64,000 bases of DNA from Alligator mississippiensis (taxonomy: Eukaryota > Chordata > Crocodylia > Alligatoridae): positions 50,073,434-50,137,433 of the forward strand of contig NC_081828.1 in assembly GCF_030867095.1 (NCBI RefSeq), in the 5' to 3' direction. Below the pieces are notes generated by a model. It searched no databases. It saw nothing but the letters and a program-made list of their open reading frames with translations, and was not told the DNA's origin. Below are positions 1 to 11,703 of the stretch, one piece after another (the first letter of the stretch is position 1; the number at the start of each line of letters is the position of its first letter). The position numbers were made by a program, and so were the translations under genes.

Positions 1-399
1 AGCAGCTCCTGTTCCATTAAGGTGTGGCCACTCCACACAGATGTACCACCCAAAATGAAGTCCTCCAGCATCCCAGGATCTCACAGGTTTGCCCATAGAT
101 CAGGGATACAAGCTTGTCCTGGCTCACTGGCCCTCTAGTGGCAACTCACAGCTACAGCTCCTAGTCCTGCCCCTGCTTACCAAACCTCTAGTGGCAAGTC
201 ACAGCTGGGCAGGTGGGGGACAGTCAGAGGTTTCTGGACCAAGGATGGGATTGCTCCAAATTCCAAGCTAGCACTAATGCCAATCAACATTTGTGTGGTT
301 TACAGCATAAGGTGTAACAAGGCTCTGAGGAGAATCTGGTCTTCTCTGTGTGTGCGCATTTGTCATACTGGTATCTGGCCTTGCATTTGATGCCTTGGC

Positions 400-620
400 G
401 ATGTGTAGGGGGTGCATGCGGGTGCACATGCACCCCCTGAGATCGGCTGTGCACCCCCTGGAACCACCAGCTGTGAAACTGGAAGTGCACTTTGGCCGCT
501 GTGGGGACCCCCCACCCCAGGCACCAGTCAGCTGCTAGGAGACCCCTCCCTCCCCGTCAGCAATCTGGTCCCCCCCCCGTCCCCCCCCCCCGGCTCGGGA
601 GGCACCAGTCACCCGTGATT
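400..620. repeat. GC-rich palindromic repeat fragment
   Basis: The stretch contains GTGCATGCGGGTGCACATGCAC-like inverted halves near 409-432, two copies of a GTGCACCCCCTG-type phrase, and C-homopolymers at about 569-592. It looks like the end of a dispersed DNA repeat, but no boundaries or target duplication were found. The family was not identified. Bases 1-399 hold nothing I recognise. Confidence 0.3.
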
Positions 621-639
621 TGATGCCTGTCATGTACTA

Positions 640-1560
640 GGTTAATATTGGTCTGTTTATACCTATGACAAGGTATGTCTATTACCAAGGCTCCAGGTAC
701 ATTTACAAAATTAATACATAAAAAAAGACCATCCCTCTACAACTTTAACCACATTTTGCCGAAACTGGGACTGTCAACAGAGGATGTCCTCACTAACTCC
801 CTGCCCTGGCCGCCATCAGAAGCGTGAACTCTTAGCAGCCTCCTCCTACAGCTGTAGGAAGCTCTGCTTTTATGAGTGTCCTTTGCATTTATGCTTTGCC
901 AGACAAGGACTTGAATAGACAGAGCACCTTGAACCCTGCATCAACAGTCAGCAAACGCAGAAATAAATTAGCAAAAAGCCCATAGCCTTGAACATAAGAA
1001 TGTGGCCAGGTACCAGTGACAGCTGCTGCACACAGGGATGGCTCCAACTTCCAGTTGTCACTGCCGCCACAATCATGCAGCTATGGCAAAAGCCAAGTTT
1101 TTTATCCCCCTATCTTTTTCAGTTCCTGGGGCTGTTGCCCCTGTCACCCCACTCTACTTATGCCACTGCCCACAGCTTTTTTGGAGCAGCTAAAGATTCC
1201 CTGCTGCTGTAAAACATGGCAGAGGCTGCTCTGCTGTGCGAATATTTCCCTGCCTAGCCCAGAGCTGGCTGGGAACTGTCCTACTTCTGGGACAGCTCCT
1301 GGCCAGCTCCAAGCTGGGCAGGAAAGCAGAGAGCTCCTGAGTCTGGGTGCTGCCCAGCTCCTGTGGGAGCCAGGAGTTAACCAGAGCTGGGAAGGGGAGG
1401 AGTGGGGAGGGGGAAGGAAGAGGGCAGAGAGCTACCCCATGCTGGCACTACTCGACTCCCAGATCCTGGGGGCAACAGGAGCTGAGTAGCACCAGGACCA
1501 GGGGAGTTCCTCATCCCATGTGGCCCCCTAGTGTTGGGGCTGACCAGGAGCAAATTTGCT
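640..1560. other. No gene recognised
   Basis: Overlapping open frames of 74, 157 and 103 codons lie here (988-1658), but they show no domain, no signal peptide and no recognisable splice pattern. The purine-rich patch at 1380-1430 inflates their length. I treat them as chance frames. Confidence 0.6.
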
Positions 1561-1564
1561 CCCA

Positions 1565-1770
1565 GTTAGCATCTATACATGCACTACTGTGTACTATCTA
1601 CTGCCCAGTAGGTTTACACCTGTATTTACAGGTAGTAGCTAACTGTGCAGTAGACTAATTTACTGTGCAATAAATGTGTGCACATGTAGATAGTGATGCT
1701 TTACTGCACAGTATATTAGTCTACTAAGCAGTAAAGCATCTCATGTAGACACATCCCCACACACAGCCAG
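1565..1770. mobile_element. MITE-like element with CACAGTA motifs
   Basis: The element has repeated near-palindromic words such as ACTGCACAGTA and ACTGTGCAGTA, and the ends ATCTATACATGCA and CATCTCATGTAGACAC, which are roughly inverted. The same words and the same TGTCTACATGAGA end recur at 37627-37870, so this is a dispersed nonautonomous DNA transposon family rather than local low complexity. No transposase is encoded. I could not fix a target duplication. Confidence 0.55.
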
Positions 1771-2074
1771 GAATTGATCCCTATTTTTCCCATTTGCCAT
1801 CCAGTGCATTTTACCACAAGAGCTGCATTCTTCAGTGAGCTAACAGAGTGAGTGAACTGAAGAGCTACAAACCCTCCAATAAACACATACTCCTCTCCCA
1901 CTCCCTTTCTCTGCCTTCAGGCCCCCAGAGAACCATCTCCCCTTTGCCAGTGGGCATGGGGAAGAAAAGGAGAGGTAGCGATTCCCTTAGGACCTGATCC
2001 AAAACCCAGTGAAGTCAATGAGATGTTCTCATGGACTCAGCATCCCCCAGCTCCGATTCTTGGGGTGCCTATAC

Positions 2075-2370
2075 ACATACATTGAGGCTACTTCAACATG
2101 CTGTAATTACAGCATGTCAGAGCAGACTCAATTAATCGAGTCTGCTGGAGCATGGTAATTACCACACTCTAGCAGACTCAAGCGTCATATGTATCAGCGT
2201 CCCTGTAATGATAAATGGTGGCAGAAGCATTTTAACTAAAGCTTGTTCGACAAGCGCGGCCATTTTTCAGTGCAGGAACATTGATACATGTGACACTCTG
2301 GGTGCTTTAATTAGAGTGGCTCTTAGAGCCACTCTAGTTAAAGCACCCCTGCCTCCCAGAGTAGGTATAT
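2075..2370. mobile_element. Hairpin-rich MITE-like element
   Basis: Three inverted repeats are visible in series. ATGCTGTAATTACAGCAT at about 2099-2116 is a perfect palindrome. CAGACTCAATTAATCGAGTCTG is a near-perfect one at about 2123-2144. A longer hairpin spans about 2299-2346, with arms GTGCTTTAATTAGAGTGGCTC and the complementary GAGCCACTCTAGTTAAAGCAC. It is noncoding and probably a MITE. Family and precise ends are undetermined. Confidence 0.5.
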
Positions 2371-3480
2371 GAATGTCCATTATGTCAAATTCTGCTCTTG
2401 ATTACAATGTAAGATCAGGATTTAATACCAGATGAGTTACTCTCAGTTTACACCAGTATAACAGAATAGAGTGCAGCTCTCGCCCTGGGGGCAGTGGGAA
2501 AACTTGCTTGTCTAGCCCCAGTTCCATATAGAACTTTGTCCGTAACAACCCAGCTTGCAGGGCACCCAATGTTTATGACTGTAGTCCATGATCTTTCCTG
2601 CAGTGCATGCTGGAGGGAAGTTGATGCCACAGGGTGCACTTCAAATACCCTATTGCTTCCAAGTGACTTTCATTTCTTCCATGATGCTTTTAAACCAAAA
2701 AGGACAGGCATGGTTAAGTCCTTTAGAAATGTGGAGAGGGCGGGGGGAGCACAGGGAATCTAAGAAGAGATTTGTAACAGGGGCAGTAAGCAGCGAGATG
2801 ATGCTACAAGACTTCAGGGATAGATCCTGAGCTGTTGTAAATGAGTGCAGCTCCATTGGAGATGCTACACTGATGTAACCAGGCAGGGCTCCTGACCACA
2901 GTGGGCCCTTTTATAGGAAAGAATGCAGAACACAGCAGCTGGACAATGTTTTAAAAGACCAAAGGAACTTGGGGGATACTTAGACCCCAATAAACTTTGG
3001 GATTTAGATGCTCAGCAATGCAGTCAGAGCAATTTCCTTGATCTTTTACTGCCCTGGTAAATAATTTATTGGGGCAGCCATTTAAAAAAAAAAATCTCAT
3101 AAAAGACCCATAAAATATATTTATCACAAAGATACTCCACTACTAGCAACAAGCTGCAAACTTGTATGGATACTTCACTGCACATAAACTAGCTGATGCC
3201 CAGTGACAGCTTTTAGGTTTTCAACAGCCCTCTCCCTCTCTCTCCCTCTCTCTCTCTCTTCCCCTCCAATTTTTGTGGCCTTCAAAAGAGAGGTTTGCAG
3301 TTCAGGACAGATGCTTTCAATTTGGGGTTGTCCCCTCACCTTTCTCAACAGCTGGCAATTTTATGACTCCGCTTCCAGATGAATTGTAAGAACCAGGCTC
3401 TGTCCACTTGCAATCATTATAGTTACTCTGCATTACCTGGATTGCAGAAGCACCTAGAGTGCCTTGGCTTACAGCTCTAC
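2371..3480. other. No gene recognised
   Basis: Scattered short frames only, on both strands, none longer than about 90 codons and none with a recognisable domain. A pyrimidine (CT)n microsatellite lies at about 3229-3262. Confidence 0.55.
3229..3262. repeat. (CT)n microsatellite
   Basis: A run of CTCTCC and CTCT units is directly visible. Confidence 0.85.
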
Positions 3481-3489
3481 CAGAGCAGA

Positions 3490-3780
3490 AGGCTGGCCAC
3501 ATAGGCTGAGGTGTCAGCCTACACCTCGGGCTCTGTTGGTTCAATTCTTGCCACAGCCATAGACTCCTTATGTGACCTTGCCCAAGTTGCTTAGCTTCTG
3601 TGCCTGTTTTCCATCTGATGACAGAGGGCTGTCTTTCATCAGCCTGGTCTATTTAGATTGTAAACTCTCAAGGGCAGGGGCTGTCCCTTATTCCTGTCCG
3701 TACAGTGTCCACACCTCACTGGATCTCTGATCCTGGCTGGAGCCCTAGATTCTAATTATCATGGAACTAGAGCCATTAAA
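3490..3780 (+). repeat. MIR-like SINE with L2/L3-like tail
   Basis: The phrase TGTGACCTTGCCCAAGTTGC followed by a CTTCTGTGCCTGTTTTCC segment matches the conserved core of MIR-class SINEs. It is followed by TTAGATTGTAAACTC and a GGGCAGGGGCTGTCC phrase, as in the tails of ancient L2/L3-related repeats. The copy is old and diverged, and it is in + orientation. Confidence 0.65.
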
Positions 3781-3789
3781 TGAGAACAA

Positions 3790-6700
3790 CAGATGTTAGA
3801 AAGGTATTAGATATAGCTTTGAACTCATTCTCTTCTTACTTCCACTTCCCTAAATCAGAAGTAACTCTTCTTAAAGTTAATCAAGTTACTCTGTGGTAAA
3901 GCTGGTATTAGGGGACCTAGATCTGCACATTTACAACCACTGTTACTCACTAAAATCCAGTGCAGAATTACCTAGCAAAAGCAGGGGCTAGAACTACTCT
4001 GGTATAATCACACTGGTGGAGGAATTGTCTGTCCACAGCTTAATCTATATAGCTCTCCTGGGAAGAAGAAGGGGCTGGTTTTCTGTCCAGAGCATATTGT
4101 ACAGTAATTTCCACTGGTTTAACACACTGAGGTAAACTACACTGATGAAAATGCGCAATGTATTCAGATCCAGAAGAGAGCAACCCTGACCACTGCACAT
4201 ATCTGACTGACCCATGTGCTTAGCTTTTTGCCTGTACTTCACAGCCCATGCAGGAGAATTAAAATTAACCAGGGTGGAGCAATATTTGAAAGAACCTTTA
4301 GTCTTCAGCCAGAAATGGATGCTCAGCACAAGCCCTTTTCCAGTGCACTTATCTCAAGACAGACTAAGTGACTGACCCAAACCAAAGAGAAAATCCCATG
4401 GCAGCAGGGCTCATTGCTCATCACCAACGTGCAGAGCAGGAAGGGGAGGAGGTGAGCAAAACAGAGTGAAAACAGCTCTCTGTAGCATCAGCCTGCCCTG
4501 CCTCTGAAGCAAAGGGGCAGGTAGACAAACGTGCCAGGATCAATGGCTTCTGTACAAAGCCCCTGTTCAAAGCCAAGCCAGATTGTACACATCAACCATA
4601 AAGGTGAATGAGAACATTGGTATGATTTTTATACCAATACCAGCTGTCATCGAGAAGGCTCCCAAAAGGGTCTGCACACCACAGACTAAGTCCTGCAACC
4701 TGATCTACCAGCGTGGACCTCTGTGCCTGCACTGTGGTATAGTAGGGCAACCTGGTATTCTCTTCTCATGGGATACCAGCCTCCAGGCAGGCTCAGAAGA
4801 GATCCCTTTCCAACAACTGCCATATTGTTCCCTATTAATGAGACACATGTGGAGATGCATGGATATTCATGTGTCTGTGCCAGGATGCAAGGGACTGTGT
4901 TGGCAGGTTCTGGACTTTGAAATGCAGACCTCCACGGTGGATGGCAGCATCCAAAGGGCATGCATCTCACTGAACTGCCCTATACACACTAGTCATGGAA
5001 ATCTGGACAAATACAGAGTCATTAGAAAGCATTCTGGGATCTTTAGCATCCCTGCAGGAAGTCAGGGCCTCAGTTCCATAGGTTTCTACAGTAGGCGCCC
5101 CCCAAATATTAAGTTCATCTGCTGTGGAAAGGTATCAGGTGATGTATAAATGTGCACAGACCCCTGCCCACATGCTAATTCTGACCACTCTTAAAACAAC
5201 CTTCTGTGAAGTCACCTAGCACTGACACTGGCTTGACCACAGGCATACTCTGGACCCATGTCTCTTCTTTCCTTTGGGCCATGAAAGCATCCAGGTTGCC
5301 ACCTGCTCTGAATTGTGTGGCAACACCTTGGCTCTGAAGGTTTGGCCCGAGCTCCACCAGAGAAGGTTTGTGGATATTAAGGCTTTGAAGAGCCAGTAGC
5401 CCTGGGGTGGGAGCAGGGCAAACACAGGGAGGCAGAGTATTTCCTGGGCTCAAGGAAGCAGATTGGGAAGCACAACTCTGCTTTCTTTTCAAAGTTTTCA
5501 GCATATTCTGTGCTGCACAGGAGTGCAGAAAGCTCTACTGGGTGGCAATAAAGGTGCAAGGGCACTAGCTTACACAGGTCCCCACACTCCCTGAGGGCAG
5601 AGGGTGCAGCTGTGCCCAGTCTGAAGCAAGCAGGAAAGGGGCAGATTTTGTTTTTTCCTCCACACGTATTATGATTCTGCACGTTCAGACACGTGGCAGC
5701 TGCAGTCACAATGGCACAAAGCAGAAGATTACTTCTGTTTCTCTGGACCTGAGTTCAGGGAGAATGTGAAGGAGAGTAAAATGGAACATGTCTTCCTCCT
5801 TCCTGTCAGCTCTGCTGTGGAGCCTGAGCAAAAAAAAATACCCCCAAAACCAAAAATCAGCCCCAAGCACCCATTCACAGCAATATTCTGGAGAGCATCA
5901 TTCAGGACAGCATGTTTTATGCGAATGCCTGCCCATAAGGCCCTGCACATAGCAGCGGAGTAAGCAGAGGTGGAGCTTCGACTTTTCCCTGCAACATATC
6001 AGCTCTTGCAAATGAGCTGGCACTGGGCACCTGGTAATCCTAGACTGACACAGGCCAGACTGCTGTTCCCCAGTACTGGGAATAAGGCTGGAGCTGGGAA
6101 AGAAATGCACATCTCTGCAGAATATTTCTTTGGCTGCCAAGCTTCTGGGGCAATGTGGCCATGGGGCCATGTATCATGCCTCTCACACAGAGCAGGCTGT
6201 GAAACCACCAGCCAGCCCCTAGGAAGTAGCTAGAAACTAAATCACTTCTTGGGTACCCTGAAACACTAAGTTATCCTGCAAAGCAGAGTCTGGCAAGCAT
6301 CTCCCAGCACAGGGATAATGCCTCACAGACTAGACCTCCATTAGGGAATTTCAGGGGGAAAAGAAGACCCACTAGTAGTGTTATTTGCTCCTGGCAACAT
6401 TTCATTTTCTGACCCAAATTACCTGGTGCAGGATTGTGTGATATTCTAAAGAAACAAATTTCTCCCATTCCCTTTCTGTTGTATGTGCACATGCAGAAAC
6501 ACACACACTCTTACTCCAATGAAACTTTGTTAGCAGAACAAACTACCAAAAGAAGGGTTACCAAAGTGTAAGAGGACAGCTGCATGCAGCATCTGTCAGT
6601 GATAGGAGAGATCTGCCCAGGTTAGGGCAATACAAACATGGTTTAGTCTGTCCATATGCCCTGGCACATCCAAAATGCTGGCATTGCCCCTAGTTCTAGC

Positions 6701-6840
6701 ATTTTAGCAGTGCCATAAGTTTAACAGACCCTAGGACAAAGTTGCACCCTGTGTCCCGCCCTGCACTTTCCCTCTGCACTACCCCAGAACCGCCATATGT
6801 ACTCATTGTATAGGTAGGTAAAATAAAAAGCTTGCTTATT
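3790..6840. other. No gene confirmed; one 188-codon open frame
   Basis: The longest frame is 4583-5149 (+), 188 codons with several cysteines and no recognised domain. A 94-codon frame overlaps it antisense (4686-4970). Codon use is unremarkable, no splice sites define exons, and no repeat copy was found elsewhere in the window. It may be chance, a decayed transposon frame or an unrecognised exon. The rest of the interval contains only short chance frames. Confidence 0.4.
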
Positions 6841-6849
6841 TACAACAGC

Positions 6850-7350
6850 CATGGGCAAATCTAGAATTTTGAAGAGAGGGGTGTGGATGGTGAAGTGCAT
6901 CATCACATATTACACAACACAGATTTTTCTCCATGTAAAAATACACTAGAAGCTTTATTAATATGGCAAGGGCCTTGGGCTGTATTATACAGTTTAAGAT
7001 TGCAACAAAAACAAATATAAGTTCATCAGAGTGAGTTTAAAACAATCTGCAAGACTGTGAAATTGGAGCTTCTTTACCAGGAGTAGCTAACAGACAGCAG
7101 AATTGCAGAACAAATTATAGCTTAACTGGTGGGACATCAAGACCATTAAAAAGAAGAGAGGGTCATCAACACCCACAGAACGAAGAGTTCAGAAGGGGCC
7201 AGGTAGATTTTAATGAGCCATGAAATCAATGGACTCCCTCAGCACTGCCTGACTAGAAAAGCTGCTGCTACTGCCAGGCAGTTGGTTTGAAACTTTGGAT
7301 GAAGCTGGAATCAAAGTGGGGTGCAAGCATGCGTGCAGGCACACGCATAC
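6850..7350 (+). mobile_element. Dispersed repeat, copy 1 (right end missing)
   Basis: This is homologous to 11704-12426 in the same orientation. Shared phrases include CTAG(A/G)ATTTTGAA near the left end, GTGCATCATC(A/G)CAT, TTTTTCTCCA, CAGTTTAAGAT, GCTAACAGACAGC and AGCCATGAA(A/G)TCAAT. Copy 1 lacks about 250 bases present in copy 2, including its C-homopolymer section, and it lacks the CTGGATCTGCCCCTG end. It is probably a nonautonomous DNA transposon. The family is not assigned. Confidence 0.6.
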
Positions 7351-7464
7351 ATCAGAACATTCTTAAGACCCAGTCTTCACTAACACGCCTGCTGTTGCTA
7401 TCCCTGCTGGACCTGTATCAGAGTTAGCATCCAGACGCCTTTGACAGCCAACAAATCTTAAGCT

Positions 7465-8580
7465 GTCACAGAGCACTGAGGCGCTCTGTGCCTGAAGAGG
7501 AAAAAACTGCTAGGGAAGGAGCCCTAGCAGTGATTAGGGAGCACAGCTGTGGGTTGCCGGGGCAACTAATGAGAGTCAGCTGGCCAGAAGGGGCAGGGCC
7601 TGGCCCTTATAAAGCCCAGAAGCAGAGGCCTGAGGCAGTCCCTTGCCAGTAGCCAGAGAGGTATGAGTTCATGGAGTAATGGTGCAGGTAGAAGCCTAAC
7701 AGCAGGTACTGCTTGACTGGAGTTGAGCAATGTTGTTGTAGCCAGGCGGCTTCCATTTGAGTTATAGCCAGGAGGCTCAAGTTTGTGTTTGCTGTTTGTT
7801 AAGACCAGTGGTTTGGGAGAGGCTATTGGGGGTTGGAGGAGGCCTCATAAGGACCCACAGGGGTGTGGGGCCCTAGTGCCAGTGAGTGCGCAGTATCCTC
7901 ATAGGAGACCCACAATAGCGTGGGGATCCAGGTGCCAGTAAAGGTGCAGCTTTGGGGTGCTTAAACCCCAGCCTCAGAGAGGGGTGTTTTGAGGAAACCC
8001 AACATGGGCACAGCGAGCCCCAGAGAGGGGGCAGTATTATTAGGAAGCCCAGTGTGAGCATAGCGAGCCCCAGAGAGGGGACAGTATTTTTGAGAAGCCC
8101 AGTGCTGGCATGACGAGCCCCAGAGAGGGGGCCTGATTGAGAAGCTTAGTGCGGGCATGGAAGCCCAGAGAAGGGGGCAGCACTGTGGAGAGCCCAGAGA
8201 GGGGCATTTGAAGAGCCCCAGTGTGGGCACGGCGAGCCCCTGATAGGGGGCCACCTTATTGAGAGGCCCCAGTGTGGGCACGGCGAGCCCCAGGAGGCAG
8301 CAGCAAAAGGAAGAAGGCCCAAGGAGAATGGTAAGGGGCCATATAGTGAGAGAATAGAATTAAGACAACGGTGATAACATAGGCAAGGCGTGGACTGCAG
8401 TGTAGGGGAGGAAACGGAGCCGCAGATAGCGCCCCCTAGTGGCGGGGCAGGACAAGGGCAGCCTCCTGCTCTTAATTAATTAATTAAGATCAAGATGTGG
8501 CAGGCGAGACAAGACAGGCGGTTGCCCAGAGACAGGTGCGTGGGCCACATTAAGGGTGGCCTAGAGTGTCGCCCTGTCAC
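7465..8580 (+). mobile_element. Solo LTR, Gypsy-like, with internal minisatellite
   Basis: The element begins (T)GTCACAGAGC and ends CCCTGTCAC(A). It is flanked by the 5-bp direct repeat AAGCT (7460-7464 and 8581-8585). A TATA-like TTATAAAG lies at about 7608-7614 after a U3-like stretch of some 140 bases. The middle (about 7960-8300) holds degenerate repeats of about 40-60 bases built around GCGAGCCCCAGAGAGGGG. Near the 3' end is a TTAATTAATTAATTAA tract. Related copies lie at 22344-23854 and, more distantly, 13512-17151. No internal coding region is present, so this reads as a solo LTR. Gypsy is inferred from LTR form and 5-bp duplication, not from a polymerase. Confidence 0.65.
7607..7614 (+). 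promoter_or_regulatory. TATA box of the solo LTR
   Basis: TTATAAAG follows GGGCCTGGCCC. The equivalent position in the copy at 22344-23854 reads TCATAAAG (about 22494-22501), supporting a conserved U3 promoter position. Confidence 0.5.
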
Positions 8581-8589
8581 AAGCTTCCA

Positions 8590-9740
8590 CATATTTTGCA
8601 TGGCCCTTATGTTTTAGACGCATGTACAGACAAATTGTGTTATCATCTAGGTTTGGCTGCAGTTGAGTTTGAGCTGCTTTGGGAGGCTACCATACAGGGG
8701 CCTAATCCAGGGAGCTGACTCTCAATTCTGACCAATATGCAGAAGCGCACAGCCAGAAAGCAAGCTCCAATGTACCTATCCCCTCTATTGCAACAAGGAT
8801 GTAAGGCTACATGGAGCATTGTCCTCTCTGCCTCTCCAGGACATGAGAGCAAGAGCTAAATTCTTCCCCAAAGGGTATTTTACCATTAGCTTTGATGGAA
8901 ACATAACCCTGCAACCAAGAGCTCAAGTTTTTGTGCTACATATTTGTACCATGATAATGCTGCCAACTGTACCCTGACCAGGACATCTAAACTGTACCTG
9001 AACAGACACCACAGGCAGCCCTTGGGAGACCCACTAGAAGTAGATGCTCATGCCTGCCTAGAACAGTCTTTCAGGGCAGCCCCTCAGAGATGAAAACCCA
9101 GATAAGAGCTCTGTACCTTCTTCTTCCTCTCACCACCCCTAGCTCCCTGCGCTGCCATTTCAAAACTGATGAAGCCAGGTGAGCTTTAAGTTAACTTAGT
9201 TTTCAGATTTAAAAGTCAGACCCTGCCACAGGAAATTAAAGATGACACAAGGAATTATTAAAAAAATTAATCTTTATTACTCCCTGCTCCCAAGCTGCTA
9301 ATAAAAAGTGTTCCTCTAAAAAAGCAGGTTATAAAGCAAAATGAAGCAGATGTTTAAAAAAAAAAAAAAAAAGAGGATCCCCCCACACCCACTATCTTCA
9401 ACTGTAGCAAACATGTAGCCAGAGCAGTCTTTTCCACAGGCTCCCATGTCATTTACCTCGTTATCACACCTCCAGACAGACTCTCTCACCTCTCTCTGTA
9501 ATTATTCCCTATCTCAGCATTTTTCCCTTAATCACTTCCCTCCCGCTACAGTCATTTTACATCTCTAGGACATCATCAGTCCCTGATCCATGGAACAGAA
9601 TAGACGGTGGTTTTATGTAACATCTTCCTCACTCAAGGTATCGCAGAGTACTGTATAAAACAGTGATATATTATAGCTCATTACTGAGAGTGCAGTCATA
9701 TGGAGGTAAACAAAGCAGTTATTGTGTGTGCCACAATAGC
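8590..9740. other. No gene recognised
   Basis: Only short chance frames are present. An A-homopolymer lies at about 9356-9372. No repeat family was identified. Confidence 0.55.
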
Positions 9741-9744
9741 CAAC

Positions 9745-9980
9745 AAGCCTGTGACTGGGTTCATCTAAGGAACGAATGTTAGCTAGGGCCGTGTTCCAAG
9801 CCCGTCCGAGGGTCTTTGGAGGCTGGAAGGAAAGTGACCATCTCAGTGCTTGTTTAAAAGTAATCTGGTTGCTTATCTTGCTGGGATCATTTGACCCCAG
9901 CAGACTTCCTGCCCCTTGGGCGGGGGACTGGACCCAATGATGTTGCGAGGTCCCTTCCAGCCCTAATGTCTGTGAAATCT
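9745..9980 (+). mobile_element. CR1 LINE 3' end fragment
   Basis: The phrases GGGATCATTTGACCCCAGCAG, GGGGGACTGGACCCAATGA and GAGGTCCCTTCCAGCCCTAA are diagnostic of the 3' end of sauropsid CR1 elements. The orientation is +. Only the tail remains, as is usual for CR1, which truncates at its 5' end on insertion. No open frame survives. Confidence 0.75.
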
Positions 9981-10019
9981 TCCTCCTCATCAGCACTGCA
10001 ATGCAAGCCATGCACACGG

Positions 10020-11520
10020 GGCTAGGGTCCTAACCTAGGATTTGAACATACGAATGCTAGTAGCCAAGTCATGTTTCAGGGTATGTCTGTGGCTGAGGAA
10101 ATGGTCCAGTAGGACCATTTGAAGCTAAGCCAGCACTTTTGCTTGCCTGGACCTAAAGCAAAGCCCAAATACAGAAGAGGAGGAGAAACAGGGTGATGGA
10201 TGGCCCTGAGCTCCTATGTCAGGTGACACACCAGGTAGGACAAGACTCCATTTTCCTGTCCACACTTGAGCTCTCTATCTCAAGTAGCACCACACCAAAA
10301 CAGGGGCACCTTTTCCCCAAGTATATTGGACTCTTCTTTGTGCCATTTGCCCAGATGCAAATCAGATGAATGTAATGCATCCAGCTGCTTGTGGAGTGGC
10401 TCTCAACCTTGTCAGATTCAGGGCACCTTCTCTGTAAGCTTTTTGAATTTGGTGGCACCCCACTTGAGAAGCACTATTGTGCTGCCTCTGCTTCCCTCAG
10501 TGGTTCTCCACTGGAGCATTGCTGCAGTCACTGCCACTGCCAGGTGGAAGCAGGAGAAGCCAGCACCATCGCTTCTTACCAGCAACCAAGCAGCACTAGC
10601 TAATAGACTGGAATACAGGCTGGCCAGGAGCAGGGACCAGAGCAGGACAATGACAGCAATGACTGGCTTTAAATGCAGCAAAACAGAAACTCTGTGGCAC
10701 AGAACAGCTCTGAAGCAGTGGGTCAGGATTACAGCTGTGTACAAGATACCTGTTTTTCCCTAAACCAGGGATAGACAGGAGGTGGGGGCTGTTATGAGGA
10801 GAGAAGGAAAAAGGGGGGCGGGAGAGAGGGGGGGAGAGGTGGCTTTTTGAGCCAGTTTTGACTATGATTGATGGCGCTGTGCTGTATTCTCACTGATGTA
10901 GAAAATTAGAGAAAGATCGTTTCAGATATTGGCCCATCAGAGCTACTTGTTGTGTCCATCTCCCATACATAGCTAAGTCTCCTGGGAAAGCTCCCCCTTG
11001 CTTGTAGGCTCATTACTCAGAGTGCTGAACTGGGAAAAGCAGCCCTGCTTCTTCTTTTTCTACTTGTGTTTTTTTTGAAAAGCATAAGCATCTTCATGCT
11101 GCTTTCCTAGCTTAGCTTCTTGAAGGACTGTTCATTTCCCCTGTTGGGGAAAGGTTTTATTTATTATTATTTCTCCCCTCCTTCTCCCAGAGGTTTCAAG
11201 AGAAGCAGGAGACATTTCTGCTGGAAGTGTCTTCATTAAAAACAATGGGTTACACTTAGCCGTGGGGTAGCTCTTTTGTTTGTTACGGGGGAAAAAATAA
11301 AACAGAGGGAAAAATAATTAAGGTGGCTGTTACACTCGGGATCAATTTGGCCCACTGCAGACAGTCTCTTGTTTTCTCTCTATGCAGCGTGACTGGTTAA
11401 TTGGATAAAAGGACAAGGAAACAGTCTGCCATTTGCTTTCTCCCTCCATGCCTCCTCTGTCTTTCTATCACTATCAGATTTTTCTGTCACATAGTAGAAT
11501 GCTCAAGGATGTGGAAGGGA
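10020..11520. other. No gene recognised; possible hAT remnant
   Basis: Near 10396 the phrase GTGGCTCTCAACCTTGTCAG and near 10500 CAGTGGTTCTCCACTGG resemble the CAGTGGTTCTCAA ends of short hAT elements, but no paired end or duplication was found. A 165-codon frame (10266-10763) has no recognisable domain. A purine-rich G/A tract lies at about 10795-10840. Confidence 0.35.
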
Positions 11521-11524
11521 AACG

Positions 11525-11700
11525 GGCACAAAAGTAATGTGGCCTGGTTCTCAACTGCCAGGCTTCCAACCCCAGAGCTCAAAGTACTTTGTGAAGGAGG
11601 ATGAATTACCAGCCAGTTTTACATGCAAGAAAACCAAAGCACAAAACCTGCCCAGAGTCCTAACAGCAGACAAAGACTGGGAACAGAAACCTTTATCCCT
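11525..11700 (-). repeat. MIR-like SINE fragment
   Basis: Read on the minus strand, the phrases around GAAAACCAAAGCACA, CTGCCCAGAGTCC and GACTGGGAACAGAA correspond to the diverged MIR core. The copy is strongly decayed. Confidence 0.4.
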
Positions 11701-11703
11701 TGG

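Noticed and set aside
7960..8300. Regular repeats that could suggest a CRISPR-like array
   Set aside because: Units are degenerate with no constant repeats or unique spacers. This is vertebrate DNA and the array lies within an LTR.
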